A DNA stretch of 64,000 bases from Stromatinia cepivora (Eukaryota; Ascomycota; Leotiomycetes; Helotiales; Sclerotiniaceae): the NCBI GenBank assembly GCA_014898415.1, contig RCTD01000026.1:372001-436000 (forward strand), written 5' to 3'. Position 1 is the first letter of the stretch. The number at the start of each line of letters is the position of its first letter. Below are positions 47,261 to 59,059 of the stretch, in pieces. The translations under genes and the position numbers were made by a program. The notes below the pieces were generated by a model, which had not been told where the DNA came from, searched no databases, and saw only the letters and a program-made list of their open reading frames with translations.

Positions 47261-47549
47261 GGATTTAGATGAAACTGATAGGGACGGTGGTGGGAGTTCT
47301 GATGCAGGAGATGAGTTAGACGGTGGAAAATAAGCCTAAAATATTAATAGGTATCTAATTAGATGGAATGATACAAATATAATAAGACTAGAAGTAAAAA
47401 ACAAAGAGTATATGAGATATAATAAAAATAAGTATCAAACCTTCTTTGAGAATTCTTTCTAAAAAGATAGAGCTTCAAACATCATTCCAAATATATCTTA
47501 CCTCTACTTCATGCTTCTGACTTTGAACCCTCTCTCCGCCCAACCATCT

Positions 47550-48116
47550 CTACTTCTTAGAACTCGACTTTTTGTTTTTCTTTTCTATATCACTACTCAT
47601 ATTACCTCCAGCACCACCAATAATACCACCAATACTTTTCACCCCTCCCCTTCTCCTTTTTTTCTTCTCCATATCACTATTTCCTCCCGCATCAGCACTA
47701 GCACTCCGAGTACTACCCACCATTTCCATTTCCCTTTCCCTTTCCCTTTCCTTCCTCCTCTGCTCGTCTCTAGCAATCGTCACATTCTTTTTAATTTCCT
47801 CTCTTTTTCGCTCTCTTCCCTTGGCTATCAAATTAGCTTCTATTATTTCAAGAGCAATACGTAATCTGCTTAATTCAATTTTCTTGGCTATTTTTTTGGC
47901 ATCGGTTGATTTTTTGGATGATGAGGTGGTATTTCTGTGTTGGAGCTGGGCTAGGACGTCACCTTGAGTTCTGGGTGGGTGGATTTGTTAGGTTGCGATG
48001 TTTGGTTTTGGGGATGTGGTGTGGAGAAGGAGGGGGGAGAAGAGGGGGGGGGGGGTGGTTACTTGCCCCTTCTTTTGTGATGGATCGGGACCGGTGCCGT
48101 GAGTGGGTTGAGGCAT
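47550..48116 (-). CDS. Small basic coiled-coil protein, unrecognised
   Basis: Two exons are proposed: 48116-48067 (MPQPTHGTGPDPSQKK) and 47970-47550, 156 residues in all. The join works only with a GC-AG intron, donor GCAAGT right after AAGG; the overlapping GT site two codon positions later leaves the frame. Residues 40-105 form a charged helix (KKIAKKIELSRLRIALEIIE, then RERKREEIKK...ARDEQRRKERERERE). The C-terminus is Gly/Ser/Lys-rich with KKRRR, a likely nuclear localisation signal, and ends KKNKKSSSKK. Its composition suggests a nucleic-acid or chromatin-associated protein, but this is speculation. The intron contains a poly-C run (G run at 48038-48055 on the plus strand). Confidence 0.55.
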
Positions 48117-49373
48117 TGTGATAGAGATTGAAATCTGAAGTGGTAATGAAGATTAGTTTGGGGGTGAAATGATAAGTGGATGGATATGCCTTTCATGAGG
48201 AAATGGGTGATCTTAAATACTTTTCAATGGTATCACCAAATTATCATTGGGTGAAGAAATATTTCCAACATGTGAGTCAATATTCTTCTGGTGGTAAAAA
48301 ATTCCAGTGGCCTTATGGAGGTAGGTAATATGATGTTCAAATGGTTGACCTCAAGGCACTTTTAGGCTATGGTTCCAACTGATAGCCAACATCGGATGCT
48401 CGATATGGAAAACCAGGTATGAATATCAGGTACAAGAAACGAGCAATATGATTCCAACTTGCATGGCCAAAGAACAGCTCGAACCCCTCAATTCAAAGAT
48501 AATAATTCAAAGTGACTGAAATCTATCCCTCAACTTTGGTCTCTAACTTTGGGGGATGGAATCAGCATCTCTGATTATGAGATTAGTTTGCTATAGAGTC
48601 ATTGATCTAAGTCAAACCAATAGAGATGATCAGTAAGTTCTTGTGATGGTTATACAAGTTGTATAGAAATCCGAGGTGATCTTAGAAAACATCTCAGAAC
48701 ATCTGATATAACAATCAACGATCAAAGATAAATAACCATAGAGGTATATAGTAAGTGGCTAAAAACAAACTATAGAGGTATATAATGAGCCCAGTAGACA
48801 ATCTATAAATGTTCACTTGAATAGGAGACTGGGAGTAATCTCCCAACTCTAGATAAAAGGTAGTATAGCTGAGTGAATGGAAGAGCTTTGAAGAGAATAG
48901 ATATAAATATATATATATTCTTAACCTGTCATATTATTCTGGCTTGGAGGTGATTTTAGAAATCTCACTTGAGACTTGTAAATAGAATTGAATAAAACCA
49001 AAAAAGTTCCAATACATTCACCAACAATAATATGAAGATAACCTATTGATGTTGATTCACAAATACTTCTCTTTGGTTGGTTACACAAAACCCCCCCCCC
49101 CACCTTTAGTAGCTGTAGTTGGATGGATCTTTATCTATTTCCCATCTTCCATCAAATCCTCTACAAACAAATCATAAAACAAAATCTCATAATCATTTTC
49201 TTCTGAATAATACATCCATTCATTCCTTCTCAAGTACCCTTTAAATCTACATCCAATATATCTGATATTCGAATATTTGTACACTCTTTTACAACCATTA
49301 CACAGCAGTTTGCATATTCTATTCGGAGAATTCCAACAAACTTTCATTCAACACAATCGCGGGGTAAAGAAAA
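48117..49373. other. Intergenic, no gene seen
   Basis: About 1.25 kb without a supported gene. A poly-C run of 13 is present at 49089-49101. Confidence 0.5.
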
Positions 49374-50324
49374 ATGTCAAATACAACCAACGAAGCAAAC
49401 AGTAAGGCAGGTGAGTTGCACGACGTTTATTGGGTTTCCCCTACATACCATATGTCTGCATGGCATTTATCATACATTCTAATAAAAGCTAATAGACGCT
49501 TCAATTCTTGAAGCTACTGCAGCACAACAATCATGGTCGGTCGAGGAAGTAGTCAAGGCAGAATTTCCAGTTGTGCCAAAGGAGAATTCGGAGTCGCCTG
49601 TACCTTTCTTTCATATGTTGGAAAGATTAAAGACTACAAAACGTGAAGGATGGCGTAGATTTGGTATTAAGAGGTGAGTTACAGGAATGATTTGTGGATT
49701 GGCACAAGCTAATATTTATCCCGTAGAGGAGAATCAATTTCTGATCATATGTACCGCATGTCACTCATCACCATGTTCGCACCCGAATCCCTCGCCTCGA
49801 AAATTAATATTCCACATTGCACGAAGATGGCTCTCGTTCATGATATGGCAGAAGCACTTGTTGGAGATATAACACCAGTCGATGGAGTACCAAAGTCGGA
49901 GAAAAACCGTCGAGAAGCAACAACGATGGATTACTTCACCAAGAATCTATTAGGTCGGGTCAATGGAGGACTGACCGGTCAACAGATCATGGATATCTGG
50001 CAGGAATACGAGGATTCCGTCACGTTGGAGAGCAAATTCGTTCATGATGTAGATAAGATCGAATTAATTCTTCAAATGGTAGAATATGAACGTTCTGAAA
50101 AGGAAGGACTTGATTTGGGAGAATTTTCTTGGGTTGCTACTAAGATTGTTCTTCCAGAAGTTCAAGCTTGGGCAGGTGAAATTTTGAAGGAGAGAGAGGA
50201 ATTTTGGGCTGGAAAGGATCATATTGTATTCAGTGATGTTAAGAAGCCAGATGAGAAGAAATTGGCACAAACTGATGAATATTATGGAGGGAAGGAAAAT
50301 GAGATTACGAAGGTTGAAGTATAA
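49374..50324 (+). CDS. HD-domain phosphohydrolase (HDDC2/YfbR-like 5'-nucleotidase)
   Basis: Predicted metal-dependent 5'-deoxyribonucleotidase acting on nucleoside monophosphates, homologous to yeast YBR242W/YGL101W and human HDDC2. Exons 49374-49410, 49496-49673 and 49727-50324 give 270 residues. Metal-binding residues of the HD fold are visible: His in SDHMYRMS, the HD pair in MALVHDMAEALVGDI, and Asp in FVHDVDKIELI. TPVDGVPKSEKNRREATTMD is the conserved linker. The FHMLERLKTTKREGW block precedes the domain, as usual for the family. The C-terminal 40 residues are acidic and variable. Splice sites are all canonical. Confidence 0.93.
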
Positions 50325-51360
50325 TGGGATGGATGGATAAGGGAAGGGTTAAAACATAATGGGGGTGGAATAAGGAGTGGTTAACTCTCGGGGCGGGCGT
50401 TGGGGATTGAAGATAGAGATGATGCATTTTGCAATAGATACCACATACAGTACAAGTTCTTTGGGATATTACTTTGGTGTTAGACAGTGGGTTCTAGATG
50501 CCATATAGACATACAAATGAGGATATAAACCCACATGCAGTTCCATCTCTCATCTGATCTCATCCATCTCATACTCCGTACACCTCATGATAAGAGAATT
50601 CAATTGTTTCAGATAAAAGGATAATACCACCAAAATTTAGATTGCGGTGAAATAGTGAAATGGTAAAAACGTGAATGATTTATCAATATTGAATCATAAA
50701 ACGCATGAAAAATCTTTCACCACGGCAACCAACAATAAAGCAACAATAAACCTTGACTGATTTTGTACTTTCTACCCACAATAAGTCTAATAAATAATAA
50801 CTGGTGATTAAAAGTTCACCGCTGCCCGCTATTATACAAATACTGGATGGATACTTTTTTTATCTTCTTTTTTACTTGAACTCCATTCTTGGGCATAATA
50901 TCTTCCGATACATCCATCCACTTTACCAAACATTGACCCATCGTATCAATGTTGTTGCTGGAGTTTTTGACACATTGAATTATTATCACGAGAATTTGAT
51001 CTTTGCAGTATTAATTCTGCTTATGGTACGGAGTAGTGAGTAGGAGTTACTGAGTACGAGTTACTGAGTACGAGTTACTGATTAGAATTAATTGATAACT
51101 GATATTGATCCTGATCCTGATATCGACCGATTACGATCTCTGGTATCTGGTATCTGATCTTTTACGACGCCTCGTTTGATAAAGTGTCAGCCTCGGGAAA
51201 GATCATCCATCATTCATCAGCTTCTGCTCTGCTCTGCTCTGCTCGTACGAGAGCCGTACTGATATTAATAATTCAACAACATTCACAAAGTACTTGATTC
51301 TTTTTGATATCAACTTCTTCAGTTTTTATTTATTTGGATAATCTCAACAATCAAGGGAAA
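50325..51360. other. Intergenic, no gene seen
   Basis: It holds short direct repeats: three copies of a GAGTTACTGAGTAC unit at 51043-51079 and four of GCTCT at 51223-51243. These lie in the likely promoter of the next gene. Confidence 0.5.
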
Positions 51361-52905
51361 ATGTCATATTTCTTAAATTCCCTTCCAATATCGGAAAATA
51401 TGTCTAATACTGATTCAACTTCTCGACATGACGTACAACATATTGCAGGCGCAAAATCAAATATTTATCTTCCTCCATCAACACCATCAGCTTCGGCAAC
51501 CTCTTCCCTTTACCTATTGGATACGCGATCAACAACCAGTACGGATATGTTAGGGGGAGGGGGTACAATGGTTGGAAGAAAAAGAATGAGAGATACTTTA
51601 CCATATGAATATGGATATGAAAGGGGAAATCAATTTGATGATGGAGATTCCAATTTAATTCCTCCAGGAAGTCCCATGCCATTTGTTAATACGAAATATC
51701 GATTGGCAGGAGGATTGGATACTCCGCAGGCGGATTTACAAAATAGGGAAATGGGAATGGGTAGAGAAAGTGATTTTGGAGATATTAAATATCGAAGGGA
51801 ATTAAGTGATGTGAAGGAAACTTTTGACATGGAAGCAGAAGGTCAATTATATCGGGATGAAAATGGTAGACCAAGGATTAGGGGTCAACCAAAGGAAGAT
51901 GAGAAACGTGGTTGGATTAAACCCATGGTTAATGTTGTAGGTGGTGTGGTTGGAAAGATGTGGGAGTTTTGTAAAATGGGCGTCGCGTTTAAGGGATTTC
52001 AAGCTGGTGGGGGAAATGGTTATGTTTTTGGTTCATCGACTCCCATTCAACCGGTAATGATGGATGAATCGAAAGATAATATGTGGGAGGATGAAAAATC
52101 TCCGAGTACACCAGTACCGGGTGGATTTCCTATGGGTGGAATGGTTGAAAATTATATGGATCCACATTATGTTGAACCACAAGAAGAGACTACACCACCG
52201 AGACCAGCAAAGAGACGACAGACTAGTTTTACGACTCAAACAGGTCCAGATGATATGTCGAGGAATTGGGTCGTTATTCCTCCATCAGAACCACCTCAAC
52301 CGGAATTTTCATCCATTCAACAATATCCAAAACTTCCTCCTGTACCAGCAGATGCATTTGCAATTCCACCATCTCAAGCTACTAGACCTAGGTTATCACA
52401 ACAGAGAAGTGGAATTGCGAGATATAGTATGCCTGCATCTACCAATTCGGGTAGAAGACATTTAGTCTCCTCTCAAATGACTCCAAGTAACATAAGCGCA
52501 ACCCGAAGACCCAATTACCAAAACAATCCTCGAATCCTCAACCCTTCACCCACTCTATCAAATTTCGGTAGTACAAATTACTCAACCCCCTCTCGTCCAA
52601 GTCCCTCTCAAATCCCTCGCACAGCTTCACCAGCCAGCTCACGTATTCCTCGCTGGACACCTAATAGTCCCAAAACAGGACCAACGGTGATGAATGAGAG
52701 TCCGGCGGCTAGAGAAGCGAAGGCATGGAAGGCAAAACAGTTAAAGGAGGAGAGGGAACAGGATGAGATGATGAGGAAGTTTGATAGGCAGATGAAGGAT
52801 TTGATTAGGCAGGGGACTATGGCGCTTAATACGACGGTGGCGGATATGGATATTGATGTTGATGGGGTGGATGGGGATGGGGATGTTTTTGTGGGGGGGA
52901 GTTAG
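51361..52905 (+). CDS. Unrecognised probable nuclear protein
   Basis: Intronless, 514 residues from the ATG at 51361. No enzyme domain is seen. A conserved-looking core lies at about residues 185-225 (WIKPMVNVVGGVVGKMWEFCKMG then FKGFQAGGGNGY), where the glycine and aromatic residues suggest a short membrane- or partner-binding segment. The flanks are disordered and Pro/Ser/Arg-rich. PAKRRQ near residue 282 could be a nuclear localisation signal. A C-terminal charged helix (AREAKAWKAKQLKEEREQDE, MMRKFDRQMKDLI) precedes an acidic Asp/Val tail. It is probably widespread in filamentous fungi judging by the core, but I cannot name a function. Confidence 0.75.
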   Translation: MSYFLNSLPISENMSNTDSTSRHDVQHIAGAKSNIYLPPSTPSASATSSLYLLDTRSTTSTDMLGGGGTMVGRKRMRDTLPYEYGYERGNQFDDGDSNLIPPGSPMPFVNTKYRLAGGLDTPQADLQNREMGMGRESDFGDIKYRRELSDVKETFDMEAEGQLYRDENGRPRIRGQPKEDEKRGWIKPMVNVVGGVVGKMWEFCKMGVAFKGFQAGGGNGYVFGSSTPIQPVMMDESKDNMWEDEKSPSTPVPGGFPMGGMVENYMDPHYVEPQEETTPPRPAKRRQTSFTTQTGPDDMSRNWVVIPPSEPPQPEFSSIQQYPKLPPVPADAFAIPPSQATRPRLSQQRSGIARYSMPASTNSGRRHLVSSQMTPSNISATRRPNYQNNPRILNPSPTLSNFGSTNYSTPSRPSPSQIPRTASPASSRIPRWTPNSPKTGPTVMNESPAAREAKAWKAKQLKEEREQDEMMRKFDRQMKDLIRQGTMALNTTVADMDIDVDGVDGDGDVFVGGS

Positions 52906-53380
52906 GGTTGGGAATGGGGGTTGAGATTGGGTTGAGGGTTGGATTGGGTTGAGGGGATGAAAGGATGAAGAGGAGCGGAGTGTAATGTGATGAATTGATG
53001 AATTGATGCATAATGGACTGGAATATCCGAGAGGAGGAAACTAAATGCAATGCAATGGCGTTGGGAGAACATCTGACTTGCGATGGATTGGATTTGATTG
53101 GATTAGGTAATTGGCTTGGGATGGATAAAATGAATTGGCATTATCAACGCATGTTATGAATTGTATAGATTGTTGCTTGCTTGCCTTGCTTGACTTGTTT
53201 TTAGGGAGTTGAATGGATGGATAAATGGATTCGGATTTGGTAAATGGCGTTTTTTATATTTAATTCAGATTCGGTGTAATTCAGATTCGATGTAATTCAG
53301 ATTCGATGTAGTCTAAGCTTGGTGGTTGTTGCGTTTGGGTGTATTTGGTGTTGGTGTTGGTTTGTATTGATTAATTGATT

Positions 53381-53469
53381 GATGAATAGATGAATAAATG
53401 AATAGATGAATAGATGAATAGATGAATAGATGAATAGATGAATAGATGAATAGATGAATAGATGAATAA
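53381..53469. repeat. 8-bp minisatellite (GATGAATA)n
   Basis: About 11 copies, one or two with AAATGAATA variants. Confidence 0.95.
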
Positions 53470-53590
53470 AGAAGATTGATATAATAGGGTTTTTTATAGG
53501 GATTTGTTGTGGTTTAGTGTGATGTGGTATAATGTGGTTTGGTGTGGTGTAATGTGGTATGGGGTAGTGTGGTGTAGTATGGTTTTATGT

Positions 53591-53660
53591 GGTTTAGTGT
53601 GGTTTAGTGTGGTTTAGTGTGGTTTAGTGTGGTTTAGTGTGGTTTAGTGTGGTTTAGTGT
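53591..53660. repeat. 10-bp minisatellite (GGTTTAGTGT)n
   Basis: Seven perfect copies, preceded by about 90 bp of degenerate GTGGT.TA units. It marks the edge of the AT-rich block. Confidence 0.95.
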
Positions 53661-54192
53661 GATATATATATTTATTGAGATTTTTTGAGATTTTTAAATG
53701 AGTAGTAGTAGTAATACTTATCGACTAATAGATAAATTCTATCAATTATTCAAATGATTAATAACACCGATTTCGACATTCAGCGATCTCGATATAATGA
53801 AAATAATTTTAAAAATATATAATAAATGAATTATATGATTTATTTATTCAATACTATTAAATAAATTTTAAAATTAATTTATAATAATTATAAGATTATT
53901 TATATAATAAAAGAAAACTAGATAACTTTCAAAATAGAAAATATAAATTTATTTATTCAAAATATTATATTATATAATCAATTATTCTTAATATTTATAA
54001 TAATCCAATTTATAATAATTCAGATTAATTTTATTCAATTTCGATATCAATTTTAATAAATTATATGAAATTCAGAATTTTTCAAAAACAAAAAATCGAA
54101 TATTTTAATATAATCAAATAAATATAAAGATTGAAAATTTAATTTATAAATCTATTAAAAAGATAATATTATTGTTTTTCATATTAAATATA

Positions 54193-54869
54193 TTCCGGGG
54201 CATTAGACATTCGTTAATCAATATAGAATATTAAATAATCATTTATATTTTCGAATAAATTAATTCGTTGTTTAATATATTTTGTTCAAATAAAAATGAG
54301 ATTATTGATAAATGAATTAGTTTATTTATAAATATTTTCTATATCTTATTATATTAATTTAGCAAATAAATTAATATCTATAAGAAATTAAAATTTATAA
54401 GATTTTAAGGGATTTAGAATTTATAGAAAATAATTTTAATATTATTATTTTATATAATAATAGTTTCTTTAATAATTAAATAATAAATATAGAAAAAGAT
54501 AATAATAATAAGATTGAAAATGATAATAATGAAATTGAAATAAAAGGTGATAATGAAGTTGAAAATGATGATAACGAGGTTGAAAATGAAAACGGTAACG
54601 AGATTATAATTTTTAATCATTTTTATATTTCAATTAGAATTCCGATATACTAATCTATTATTCAATAAATTAAGATATTGAATATATTATTTTTATATAA
54701 ACTTAATTTATTTGTAAATAATCTTAAAATTCTTTATTTATATATAAACTAATTGATATAATAACTTTATTTATTAATCAATAAATTAAGATATTGATTA
54801 ATTAGTTTGTTCGTTTTGATATCAATATAATTAATTATTTAATTCTTATATTGATCAATGCCCCGGAAC
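54193..54869. mobile_element. Possible small inverted-repeat element (MITE-like)
   Basis: The ends are inverted: TTCCGGGGCATT at 54193-54204 and AATGCCCCGGAA at 54858-54869, and similarity continues inward (AATCAATATA...). The GC-rich ends stand out in AT-rich DNA. The centre (about 54495-54605) contains an imperfect 21-bp repeat around GATAATGAAGTTGAAAATGAT. It has no transposase and no clear target duplication. Confidence 0.45.
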
Positions 54870-54980
54870 AAATAAAAGAAATTATTATATATAATTTCTT
54901 TATTAGAAAGTATTATATAATAAAAAAGATAGAAAAATATCAAAGGAATTATATAAAATATTTTCGAATTTATTATAATT

Positions 54981-55160
54981 GTTACGAACCTCAATTACGA
55001 AACGAGGGTTAGCCGAAAGCGGGCCGAATTATACGCTAGTTTGAAGAGTTTTCACCTATATAGAGGGGGAATTCTTCAATATGATTAGAAAAGTAATGAA
55101 AAGTTTTGATTCAAAACCCAAACCTATTGTTATTCAAATATTAGCCGATTCTTTGCGGTG
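54981..55160. repeat. Possible solo LTR fragment
   Basis: Starts TGTTACGAACCTC and ends near TTCTCACAA, with islands of normal GC (GGGTTAGCCGAAAGCGGGCCG) in AT-rich surroundings. The TG...CA-like ends suggest a solo LTR, but no partner copy is present in the window. Confidence 0.35.
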
Positions 55161-55967
55161 ATTCTCACAATAATTGTCGAATTTCTTATAAAGCTTGATA
55201 ATTTTTATATTTTAATAGATATCGAATAAAAAGCTATAATCAAATTCGATAAATTTAAAATAATTAAAAAGATCTTTTTTCTAATGTTTTATATACAATT
55301 GAAATATTTAAAAATCTTTTATTATAAGATATTCAAAAAGATAATTCAAATTATAAATTATAAATGAATTGAAAATACTATTTAAAAATGATTCAAATTC
55401 TCATAAGATCATTAATGTCGAAAAATAAAGAAACAAATTTTAAATATAAAATTAGAATTATAAAAGAACAAATATTATAATACTATTTTTCAAAAATTTA
55501 TAATTAATTAATATTATTAATTTCGATCACTATTATTGATTTATAATAATTTTATAAATAAAAATAAAAGGAATAAAAATATTATTAAGGTTTTTGTTAT
55601 TATTATAAATTCTTTAATTATTTTATTAGAAATCGCAAAACAAAAAAAATTGATATATTAAAAAGTTCGAATAATAATAAAGTTTTTTATAAATTAAATT
55701 ATAATAATAATAATAAAGATTATCAAATTCAATAATATTATTTTTATAATTCAGATAATCAAAATAATTATCGATAAACTCTTCAACAGCATATAATCTA
55801 TCGAAAAATCTTTTCATAAATATATATTAATAAAATAATTATTAAAGCGATTTTTAATAATAATACTTTAATATATTTTATAATTATATCGAAAAAAAGA
55901 TCATTAGTATTTTTTAAAAATATATTTAATATACTTTTATATAATATAATATTATTATTATCACGGG

Positions 55968-58645
55968 ATAGTATGATTACAGAGCACTTTCAGGGATCGG
56001 GGAATAGATGGTATATATGATTGGTAAAGTAAATAGAATTGAATGATTTACTTTTAATCATATAAATCGAAAGTTGTATATATAAAATAAATAAATGGTT
56101 ATTTAGTTGATATATATCTCGATTAGATTAGATCTTTGTTTATTAATATATCAAGATTATTTTGTTAATCGAAAAGATTGGTAAGGATTAAAAGATTCTT
56201 TATTCTGATTAGAAAATATACCTTTAATTTTTTGTAGAATATAAAAGATTGTAAGGCTTTCTATGATATATTCTTTAAATCGAAAAACAATTTGAAATAA
56301 ATAGAAAGATATAGAAAGTAACGATTAATATAATTCATAAAGGAATATATAAAATGGTTATAAATAGATATCAATAAAGGAATAATGTAATATATAAATT
56401 TAAAACGATTTTGATAGTTTTGAAATAGAAAAGAATTTGATTGTATAAAAACTATAAATATCTTTTGATTTCGGTTTGTTATCTATAGTATTCTTCGAAA
56501 TCAAGTTTTTGAATAATAAAAAGAAAGTTTTCTGTTGGAAGAATATAGGAGAATGATTGATTTTGTAATATAGTAATTGAGAATATTTGTAATTGTTAAA
56601 TTATAATATATTGATTGTAATGGCGAAGTAAAATGAATGAATTTTTAAAGATATATAAATATCTTTTTTGTATTTTTGTTTTGTATTTTAATCAAGTTTT
56701 TATTGATTATTATTATATTTAAGATTTCGGAGATTAAAAAGATTAAATAAGCGAATCTCAATTGTATTAAGTAAATAGTGATTAAAAAGAAAGTTTTGAA
56801 AGAATCGAATACAAAAAGAGATCCCAATATTCTTTTAAAGGATTAATAAATAAAATAAAAAGAGTTAATAAATTTGTTATTGAATTCAGATTAGGATATC
56901 AAGCTTTGCAAGTATAATTTGATTAAATCTATTTTTAGAATGATATATTGTTAATTATTTCAGAGATTGTTTTTCTTTGTAAAAGGAATTATTATTTATT
57001 GTAATTAAATATTAATTGTGGATTTAGATAGTAATTTGAAGATATATTTTGTTTTTGGATTTTATTATATAATTGAAAGGTTTTATTAATTCTGTATTTA
57101 TAATTGTCGAGATAAGAATTGTTTGATAAAGAAAAGAAAAGAAGAAAGATTTCTTTGTTTAATAATAATAATAATTCGTTTGATTCTTTAATATCGGATT
57201 TTTCGGATGATAAATCAAATAAAGAAAAGAGAAAGAAAAAGTTATTGAAAATTTTTGATTTTTTAATTAAAATAAAGGATAAAGGGAATTGTAGGGAAAG
57301 GAATGATTATTTATATATTCGATATATAAAATCGTTGATTGTTAGAAGATATAATTTCTATAATGAATATTTTATTGATTCTTTTAAATCGAATAATCAT
57401 TGATATTGAAATTGTAGTATTTATTTGTATACTTTTTTGCTGGTTTTCTTTTATTTTTTAATAGATTATTATATTGTTATTTATCAATAAAATTCGAAAG
57501 TAAGTTTTTTGTTTATTTTTTATTTTTATAATATATTAATTATTGATTGTATAATTTAAACATGGATATAAGATTACAATAAAGATGATATTGGAGATCA
57601 AGGAAAAGAAAGAAATTGTTCTTTTATCCTTATATTATTGTTCTCTTTTTCTTTATTATATTGTTTATCAAAGTCTTTGAAAGATTGAATAAAAGAAATA
57701 CATTATAATTTCGAAAAGTGATAATGAAGATAAGAAAAAAAGAATAATGGAAAAAAAAATGGAAAAAGGAATGGGTAATATATTTAAGGAAAAGGTAAAG
57801 GAGGGATAATTCTTTAATTTCTATAATTTCTATAGTATTATGGTATTAATAACTTTAATTGCTTTAGTTGTTCTTTGTTTATTAATTGTTACGGATAATT
57901 CTGAGGTTCTTTTATTTGAATTTTAAGTTATTGAATTTAAAAAGAAGTTTATTTTTATTCGAGGATAGGAAAGTAAAAAGTAAAGAAGGGATCGATTTTA
58001 ATTGTTTTTTGTTTCTTGATGGATATAAAATATATAAGTTGGAATATATTATAGAAAAATATAATGGATATCAAATAGGATTTATTTTATTTATATTAAA
58101 AAAAAGAAATATAAGTTTTAGATTGTTGTTATTTAAGTTTTATAATCTAGATTATTATTATTCAAATTTTATAATTCTATTGTTTATATTTTGTAGATTA
58201 AAAAGGGATCGGAAATATTCGAATTTTTGTTTTATAAGATTCTTAATGAATCTATTCATAATTATATTGATGATTAATAGATAAATTATATAAAAATTCT
58301 TTTTTGAATATTTTTAATATAATTATATATCACGGAAAGCCCCGCAATCCCCTGTAGCTTATGAAGGATCAAAGCGTATGCTTTCCAATCGGAATGAAGG
58401 ATCTACTAGCCCTTACCAATCCACCAATTGATAAGGTGATCCTGATATACTAATAAACAAAGATCTAACCTAATTAAGATGTATATCAGCTAAATAACCA
58501 TTCATTTGTTTTATATATACAACTCTTGATTCATATAATCAAAGGCAAGTCATTCAATTTTTTTACTCTACCAATCATATATACCATCTATTCCCCGATC
58601 CCTAAAAGTGTTATATAATTATACTATCCCGTAATAATTATAAAC
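55968..58645. mobile_element. Inverted pair of about 310-bp LTR-like repeats with degraded interior
   Basis: A repeat at 55968-56275 (starting TATCACGGGATAG, containing GGGATCGGGGAATAGATGG) is matched by an inverted copy at 58332-58645. Each copy itself starts TATCACGG and ends CCGTGATA, probably RIP-altered TGTCACGG...CCGTGACA of an LTR. The interior has lysine/asparagine-rich frames at 57119-57403 and 57886-58284 that I cannot assign. The opposite orientation rules out a simple single LTR element; two elements or a rearrangement are needed. Confidence 0.6.
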
Positions 58646-58786
58646 CCAATAGCTTTTAAATCTACACAACTTTCTATTCAGTGATTATTAAATATTCAAA
58701 AAATCATTCTTAAAATATCATTCCTATTTTATTTATAATTCAATATTCATATTAATTCAATTACCTTCATTTAATATAACAAAAAA

Positions 58787-58860
58787 TGTTGGACAGACTT
58801 CGTAAGGGGGTGTATACACAAAACGTGTATGGGGTAAAGATGGTTTTATTATTCTGTCTT
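58787..58860. repeat. Probable Copia LTR end
   Basis: TGTTGGACAGACTTCG followed by a GTGTATACACAAAACGTGTATGGGG-like palindromic block looks like an LTR terminus. It lies about 1.2 kb beyond the C-terminal end of the minus-strand Copia pol and could be its 3' LTR, although the spacer between them is unexplained. Confidence 0.4.
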
Positions 58861-59059
58861 AACCTTTTTGTATAATAAGATTCTATTAATTTATATAAAC
58901 GTTACTATCCTATTTATGATATAGAGGAAATATATAATGGTATTATATGTTTTATTAATTATATATTCCAATATAGATTTAACTTTCTTTTTCGTACAAA
59001 ATGCTATATATATGAATCAAATTGATTATTGGAATATAGGTAATTATCTAATCGTTTAA

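Larger units (their letters stand above)
52906..53700. other. Intergenic boundary rich in tandem repeats
   Basis: G-rich sequence after the gene is followed by two minisatellites and then by the AT-rich block. No gene. Confidence 0.6.

Noticed and set aside
47250..47335. Acidic reading frame (GPEDLDETDRDGGG...) directly after the stop of the 45017 gene
   Set aside because: It is in another frame with a stop just upstream, and the only plausible nearby intron (57 nt) does not change frame; likely 3' UTR or an old frame change.
53591..53660. GGTTTAGTGT array considered as a telomere repeat
   Set aside because: The unit differs from the TTAGGG repeat usual in filamentous ascomycetes and the array is internal and only 70 bp.
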